DNA of 64,000 nt, from assembly GCA_903875465.1 (NCBI GenBank), contig CAIQWB010000105.1, positions 20,963 to 84,962 on the forward strand, given 5' to 3'. Below are positions 29,701 to 38,700 of the stretch, piece after piece. The position numbers and the translations under genes are program-made. Each line of letters begins with the position of its first letter. The stretch's first letter is position 1. Source of the DNA: an uncultured Verrucomicrobia subdivision 3 bacterium. Lineage in GTDB: Bacteria > Verrucomicrobiota > Verrucomicrobiia > Limisphaerales > UBA11358. A model generated the notes under the pieces. That model searched no databases. It worked only from the letters and a program-made list of their open reading frames with translations, and had not been told where the DNA came from.

Positions 29701-32700
29701 GACACCACCTACGTGGCGACCACGAATGCCCCGTTGATGAACCAGACGGCTGGCGAGAACACGCCCTTGCTGGGGACCAACTCCGTGGTTGGCGTGAACA
29801 CCAATTCCGCCCTGGGCAGCAACAGCGTGGTGACGCTGGGCATGACCAATCAATGGCATTTTTACGTGGTGACCAACACCCTCGGCTACGCCAACGCCGC
29901 GTTCCTGACCTTCTTCCCTTATAACCTGTCGGTGCCCCGTATGGGGACTCTGGCCGGCACCACCGCCCAGGCCGTGCGGCCGGAGGGGGACATTGACCTG
30001 TACGTCGCGAGCGAGCCGGGGCTGCTGAACCTCGATCCGACGGTAATCTCCAATTGCGTGAATGGCGTTGGCGGCGACGCCGCGTCGCTCGGCCAGGGCG
30101 GCACGGAATTTGTGGCGTACTCCAACTCGGTGCAAAACCAGGTGTATTACATCGGGGTGAAATCCGAGGATCATCAGGGCGTGAATTATGGCTTCCTGCC
30201 GGTGTTCAGCGCGTATCCCTTCAGTACCCTGAATCCGGATGGCAGTCAGTCAGTGTATGGCTTGACGCTGCCGGCGAACATCCCCGATGGCAATCCCAAG
30301 AAACCCGGGGTGGTGAATGTGTTTGCCCTCGCTCTGTACCCGATGACCGTTAACGAGGTGATCGAGACCAACGGAATCTGGCACCAAAATTACGGCGATC
30401 TGGCCGGGCAATTGTCGCATGCGAGTGTCATCGATGTGCTGAACAACCATGATGCCTATGGCAACACCCTCGGGTTGGACCCCATCATCTATTATGATGC
30501 GATCAACAATCCCATTAACACGCCGATCGGCCCGGTTTCGGTCTTGAACCCGCACCCATCGGACGGGCCCGGGAGCCTGGTGAATTTCCAAGGCCAGCCC
30601 GCCGTGGGGCCATGGATCCTGACCGAGACGGACAATTCGTACACCCAAACCGGGAGCGTCTCGGTGTTCGGCCTGCGGATTTATCCGCACAACCCGGCGG
30701 ACAAGGGGATCCATGTCTATATCTCCGGGCAGTCGTCCTATAATGATTATGTCGATGTGCCGGCGGGCGTCACGAATTTCACCTTGAGCGTGACCAATCA
30801 GACCCTCCCGCCCACCCTGCCGCCGCTGGAACTCTACGAGCGTTTTGAAGCGCAGCCCACGCCGCAGCCGCAGCCCACGGTTTATGACGAGATGGCGGTT
30901 TGCAGCAACGGTGTGCCGCCCGGCGGATCCATTTCCGTTTCGCCCACCTCACTGCCGCCGTTGCAGCCGGGGCGCTATTACTTCACGGTTTACAACCCCA
31001 GCACCAGTCCGGCGACCAATGTTTACATCATTGCCAAGTTCGATTACGCGGCGGTGCACGGGTCGGCCGATTTCCTCAGCACCGGGTCGGTGCCCTTGAA
31101 CGATGATGCGGTGATGACCAATACCCTGGTAATCACGAACACGGAAAAAATTTATTCGGCCGCCGTTGGGGTGGTGCTGGATCATCCCCGGGTGTCGGAT
31201 CTCACCCTGACGCTGCTGGATCCCACTGGCCAGCGGTACATACTCTTTGAAAACCGCGGCGGCCCGAACGCCCAGAATCTGGGCCATCTGAATATTACCA
31301 CGAACTTCTTCGGCACCGTGTCGGCGGGCGATCAAAAGGGCAACACCAATGCCATCGGGCCGGTCCCGACCCAGGGCACGATCATCATCAATTATGATTT
31401 TTACCAGGTGCCGGACCAAATTGATGTCTATTACGATGGCGTGGATATTTTCAGCAAGTTTGTGAACAACGCCGGCCAGTTTGTGATTCCCTACGGGCCG
31501 GGCACGGGGACTAACATCACCATCGTAATGGACCAGGGCGGGGACCCGTCCGGGCCATCGCTCTGGACGTACACGCCCTCGGTCGTGAACGAAAATTACA
31601 CCTACCTGACGTTTACCGATGACACGAATCTGGCGCAAATCCTGATTAAGTTTGCCCTGCCGCCGTTTGATTTGACCGATTTGGGCACGAATTACACCCT
31701 GAGCAATTTCGAGCTGACGACGAACGGCAATTATCTTGCCCCAACGAATATCTACGATGCCTTTGGCGGCTGGCTGGTGCCGACGAACATTGCCGGTGTG
31801 GGGACTAATTTTATTACGCTGACCAACAACGAGGTGAGTGTGGTGACGGATCCGGCGTCCTCCTACGACGGTAGTAATTTCCTGGCCCTGGCGAATGGGA
31901 CCATCACGCGCCTGCTGACGACCGTGCCGACGCGCCAGTATTCCGTGAGCTATTCCTACCGTGGCGCGGGCATTGCCGGTTGGTGGCGCGGTGAAGGCGA
32001 TGCCAACGACAGCGCCTATCCGGAAACCAACGGCAACAACGGGCGCTTGATCGGGCGCTTTAACTTCCCCGCCGGCGAGGTGGGCCAGGCGTTCCAGATG
32101 GCGGATACCGGCCATAATTATCAATTTGCCGGGACGAACAATTACGTCCAAATCCCGCAGTCACCCTACCTGGATGTGGGCACTGGGAGCGGCTTGACCG
32201 TGGAAGGCTGGATTAACCCGACCAACCTGTACACGCAAGCGCCCTTGCTGGAATGGCTGGCCCGGGTGCCGACCAATTCCGCGATCACCAACATATCTAT
32301 TCTCGCCGGGCCGTTTTTGAATCGGTCAAGCAGTCACTATTATTATCTGCTGGCGGCCACCAACTGGACAACTTCCGAACGCTGGGCCACGAACATGGGC
32401 GGGCATCTGGCCACGATCAATGATGCCAATGAGCAGAGTTGGGTCTACAGCACCTTTGGCAACTATGGCGGCACCAATCGCAACTTGTGGATCGGCTTGA
32501 ATGATGCCCTGGCAGCAGGCAACTATGTCTGGACCAGCGGGCAGCCGTCCGGCTATCGCAACTGGCGCACCGGCGAACCCACGGATTTGAACGGCGACCA
32601 TTACACCCTGATCCTGGGGGCCGCGAATACCACCCCCGGCCTGTGGGTCACCGCAGCCGCCAATGGCGCCCAGACCGGCGGTCCGGCAACCACCAATAAT

Positions 32701-35700
32701 TACGGCGTCGTCGAAGTGGATGCTCTCCAACCCAACGGCGTGCAATTGTGGGTGTCCGTCACCAACTCGCCCGCCACCGGGGCGGGTATTCTCAACAGCA
32801 ACGGCTGTTTGTACGCCAATCTCGTCGACGCCACCAATGGCGCTCATGAAATCTGGTCCACGCCCGGGTTGGTCCAAAGCAACGTGTACCAGCACGTCGC
32901 ATTGACCTATAACACCAACTCGGGCGTGGCCACGCTCTACTACAATGGCACCAATGTGGGTTCCACCAACCTGGGCGTGTTCATTCCCAAGACCACCGGC
33001 GACGTGCTGCTCGGCAAGGACATGAGCCTCCTGGCGAATAATTTCTTTTCCGGTGCGATGGACGAAATGAGCATCTACCGCCGGGCGCTCTCGGACGCGG
33101 AAATTGGCGCGATTTACAACGTGTCGGCCCAGTCCACCAACAACCCCGGCACGAATGGATCCGTGGCCGCCTTGGGCAAGTTTAATCCCCAGTATCACCC
33201 GGCGATGAGCCTGGCCATGGCCACGGTGACGCTGGACACCCGCACGAACCTGATCTTTGGCGACAACACCAACTGGCAGCGCGTGACCTACACCTTCATC
33301 GCCACCACCAACGCCACTTTGTTCCAGTTCACCGGCTTGGAACCCGGCATATTGCTGGATGACTTTACCGTGAGCGAAGCCGCGCTGGGTAATCTGTATT
33401 ACCATCCCGAGGAACCGCTGTCCGGCTTGGTGGGCGAGAGCGCCGCTGGCACGTGGACCCTCGAAATTCAGGACAACCGGGTAGGGGCCACCAACGCCAT
33501 TCAAAGCCTGGTCAGTTGGGAGTTGAATCTCGTGTTGCAGACCAATACCCCGGTCCCGCTGACATTGTATCCCCAAATGCCCGGTACCAACACCATTCCT
33601 CCCGGCCAGACTGCCTACTTCACGGTGCCGGTGCCGGATTGGGCACATTTTGCCACCAACCTGCTGGTCTCCGCCAACGCCCCGGTGAATATGTACTTCA
33701 ACCAGACCAATTTCCCGAGCGGGACCGGTCCGGGCGATGTCACCCTGCTGGCGAACCAAACCAGTGGCCCTGGTCAGCCAATCATGATGACCAATGGCCT
33801 GTACCCGGCGAACCTGCCCCTGTACACGAATCAGTCCTATTTCCTCGGCGTTCAGAACATCAGCACGGTGCCGGTGACCGCTGTGGTGGAAGTGGATTAC
33901 GATATCACCGCCTTGACCAACAGCGCCCCGCTCACCGCCACCCTGGCCACCAATGAAGCCGTCCGCTACTTCTCATTTGACGTCAACTCCAACGCCTATG
34001 CGGCCACCTTCCAGTTACTCAAACTCTCTGCCAATGCGAATTTGGTGGCGAGCTTTGGAACGCCGCTGCCCACCCCCACCACGGCGGCCTATGGCAGTTT
34101 CAATTCCTCCAACGCGGATCAGAGCATTTACGTCCTGACCAACTCCACCCCCGTGCCGCTGATGGCCGGTCGGTGGTATCTGGGGGTTTACCGCACTGCC
34201 CCTGGCCCGGTCACTTACAGTGTGCTGGCCAAGGAACTGGACACGCCCACACCCACTGTCATTAGTCTGACGAACAACGTGCCCTTTACCTTCACGATGG
34301 GCCCCGGTGCTGCGCTGACGAACTTCTTCCTGTTCTCGCCCACCAATTACGCCCGTTTGGCCCCCGCCATGCATTTTGAGTTGTACCATCTGTCGGGCAA
34401 TGGCGATTTGACCGTGCAAACCAACGGCCTGCCCTTGACCCCGCCGTTTTACCAAAGCAGCCAGGAACCCGGCCAGACGTCCGAGTACGTCACCGTGCGC
34501 ACGAACAGCGCCCTGACCAATCTCACCGGCCTGTGGTATCTGGGCGTTCCCAACCACGAGCTGACGAACCTCACCTACACCATTCTCGCCGCGGTGGATA
34601 CGAATGCCCAATCGGCGTTCCCGGGCGCCGTGGGCACGGGGTCCGAAACCCCCGGCGGCCGTGGCGGTACCAACATTTATCATGTCGTCAATTTGAATGA
34701 CGATGGTCCGGGCAGCTTGCGGTACGGCCTCAATACGGTCGGCACCAACCCCGCCAGCATCCTGTTCGATGTGTCCGGTAATATCGCGCTGCAATCCCCG
34801 CTGGTGATCACCAACGCCTACCTGACCATTGCCGGCCAGACGGCCCCGGGCGACGGCATTACCCTGCAAAATTTCCCGACCCTGTTTTCGGGGGCGCACG
34901 ATGTTATCATGCGCTATCTGCGCTTCCGTCCGGGCAACACCGGCACGAATGTTACCTCCATCCTTTACGACGGTTTTAATGGGCCAACCTTGAGTTCGGA
35001 ATGGCAGGCGACCCTGCCCAGCCCCGCCTTGAATGCAAGCTCCCAGGCCACCTATGTGGGCGCGCCGAATTACGGCTTTGAGACCCTCACCACCAATACC
35101 GTGTTACGTTTGACCAACACGCTCACCGACCTGACCCGCCGGGGCTGGAGCACGGCCTCCAGCTTTACTGGCAGTAATTTTGTTTACGATGTCCGCTTCA
35201 ACACCCTCGTGCAATCCGCCGCGACCAGCATCGATGGATTCCTCGAAATCTGGCTCATTAATGCCACCAATAGCAGCCTGTACGACATCGTTTCGCCCTT
35301 TGGCGGGAGCTATGATGCCAGTAAAACCTTCTGGACCGGCAGCAGTATTGACGGCAGTGGCGGCAATGCCTCTGGTACTTATAATTACCAAGACAACACT
35401 TGGTACCACTTGGTGTTGAAAGCCAATGGCAACCAAAACATTCACGCCTCCCTCACCGCTGATGATGGCACCGAATTGGCTGGCGCGGACTTTAGCCACA
35501 CTGCCGCCGCCTTCGGCTCCGGCTTTCGCTTGGGCTTGTCCCAGTCGGTGGGTTTACCCGGGTCACCTTATCCCGTGGATGCTGCGGTGGATTACGCGTC
35601 ACTGACCGGCCAGATCACCGAAAATCTGCCGGCGAATGCCAACTTTGGTGTCGGTGACTCACTGGCTTTTAGAAATGCCCGCAACATCATCATCGACCAC

Positions 35701-38700
35701 GTCTCCGCCTCCTGGAGTACGAACGCCCTCGTGGAAGTGCTCAATTCCAGCAATATCACCGTGCAGTGGTCGGTGCTCGCCGACAGTTTCCACAGCACCA
35801 ATGGCCTGGCCGGGCAGGGGTCGGTGCTGCGGTTTGGTAATGGTGCTTTGAGTTTCAACCACAATCTCTACGCCAATAACTACACCGCCAATCCGCTCTT
35901 GGGCGATAATCTGGGCCTGGATTTTGTCAATAACGTCGTTTACAACTGGGGCATTCTCCCCGGTGCCAGCATCACCAACGACCCGGTGGCCGATCCCAAG
36001 GGTTTCACCAACCTCCTTAACTTTGCCGCCAATTACTATCTGGCCGGAACCGCTTCCGCGACCAATTACATCGCCTTCTGGGGCGGCAACATCAATACCT
36101 GGATATTCCAGACCAACAACTTCATTGATGCCTACACCACTCAACAAACCGTCGGGACCAATACCCTGTTCATCTTGAATGGATCCGATACTGGCTGGAG
36201 CATGTTCACCAACCAGTATACTGGCTTTGGCCTGCCGTTCACGCTGCCCACGCCGGATGGCACTAATACGGTGTTCCCCTCCGCGCCCGCCGAGCCCGCC
36301 TATCAGGCTTATGAGCGCGTCCTGGATTTTGCCGGGGCCCAACTCACCCGCGACCGGGTGGATTTGTCCACCATCAACCATGTGCGCACCCAGTCGGGTC
36401 GCTTCATCGATTCCCAAGACCAGGCGGGCGGCTGGCCCGGCCTGAGCAGCCAGCCTGCGCCCCTCGACACGGACCAGGACGGCCTCCCCGATTATTGGGA
36501 GACCACCTTTGGCCTCAACCCGACCAACTCCGCGGATGGCGCCAGCCTGGTTCCGAACACCGGCTTCAGCCAATTGGAAACCTACCTCAACTGGCTGGCC
36601 AGCCCGCATGCTGTGACCATCAAGGCCAGGCCGGTCAGTGTGGACTTGTTCACCCTCGCCGGTGGCACCGGTCGTTTGTCGTTCTTCGTCACCAATGCTC
36701 TGAACGGATCGGTGCGGCTGACCAATAATGTCATCACCAATTATTTCCTGGCGAATGGCATCTATACCAACTCCGTGGTAATCCGGAGCAACAGCCTGGC
36801 CATCTTCACGCCCACGAATACCTACACTAGCTCCCTCACCAATCCGGCCGGCTTTGACTTCTATGTCACCAACCGCGACACCCTCGCTTCCCTCGGACCG
36901 GTGAGCGTCAGTGTGGTGGTCAGTGCCACCAATCTCGCCTCGGCCCCTGTCCTGATTGATCTGACCAATGGCGTGCCTTACACTCTGACCAATGGCAATC
37001 CCGGGGCCGTCCTGGCCAGCATGTTCCGCTACACCCCCACCCATGCCTCGCCGGGAGCGCTGGCTTTTGAGTTGTACGCCCTCAGTGGGAATGCCGGACT
37101 CGTCGTGCAAACCAACGGGCTGCCCGTGGCTCCCAATTACTTCGCCAGCAGCACCAATGGCGGGACCAACGCCGTATTGATCCTGGTGCAAACCAATGCC
37201 GACTTGACGGATATTGGCAGCCGCATCCTGCCCAACCTCAATGGGCAATGGTACCTGAGCGTGCCGAATTACACCTCCAATAACCTCACCTATACCATCT
37301 TGGTCCAGGAGATTCCGACCGCCCCGACGATCATCGACCTGACCAACAACGTGCCGTTTACCTACACCGCTGGTCCCGGGCCCGACCTGACGAATTTCTT
37401 CCGCTTCACGCCGACGGGTTCGCCCAGTTCCGTGCTGTTCCAATTGTATAATCAGACGGGCAATGGCGACCTCACCGTCCAGACCAATGCCCTGCCGTTC
37501 GCCCCGGTCCTTTACCAGGCCAGCCAGCAACCGGGCAATAGTCCCGAGTCGATTCTGATAACTACAAATGGCGGACCCGCCAGCCTGAATGCCCGGTGGT
37601 ACTTGGGCGTGCCTAATAACGAGGCCACCCAGATTACCTACACCATTATGGCCGGGGCAGTTCCCAATCTTTCGGGCACTGTCACGCCGGGTACACCCCT
37701 GACCAACTCCGTGCCGCCGAACAGCACTAACTTCTACCTCGTCAATGTGCCCATCACTGCCGATTGGGTGACCAACACCCTGCTGTTTGCCACGGGGCCC
37801 TTGAACGTTTGGTTCACCACCAATACTCCCCCAACCACCGGAAATCCAACCGATGGCTTGCTGCTCACCAACGCCACCAGCGGGCTGAATGTCTTTGGCA
37901 CCAACCTCACGAACCAGGTATTTGGCCAGGCGCAATTGGTGCCCGGTTCCTTCTATTATTTGGCGCTGGTCAACACCAACCTGAATGTTCCTGTGACCAA
38001 TGCCGTTCAAGTGGACTTCCATTTGGTTCCGCCGGCGGCCTCGGCGCCGACCGTCATTACGCAATCCGCGACCAATATCACCGCCTTCGCCGCGACCTTG
38101 CAGGCCTCGGTAATTCCCCATGGCGGCACCACCACGGTCTGGTTCGCCTATGGTCTCACCACGAATTATGACTCCTTCTCCACCACCACCGTGCTGAGTA
38201 GCAATTTGTACAGCACCTGGCCGCTGGCAACGGTGGTGGGCAGCTTGTTGCCGGGTAACACCTATCACGTTGAAGCGATTGCTACCAATAATCTCGGCAC
38301 CAACTACGGTGGCGATGTGACCTTTACCACACCGCCCGCTCCCCCGGCCGTTACCACGCTGGCCGCCAGCAATATTGTTGCCACGGCCGCCTCGCTCTGG
38401 GCCCAGGTCAATCCGAATGGTGCCGCCAGCACCGTCTGGTTTGAGTATGGCACCGACACCAGCTACGGCTTCACCACCCCGGTCACTGTGCTGGGCAATA
38501 ACCTGAATCTTTCGCAAGCCGTGACCTTCGGCATCGCGAATCTCCAACCCGCACTCCTGTATCACTTCCGTGCGGTGGGTGCGAACCCCGCCGGCACGAA
38601 CTACGGTCCGGATGTGTCGTTTACCACCCCGCCGGCCGGGCCATCGGTGCTTACCACGCCCGCCGTCAATGTCACCGCCACGGGTTCCACCCTCCAGGCT

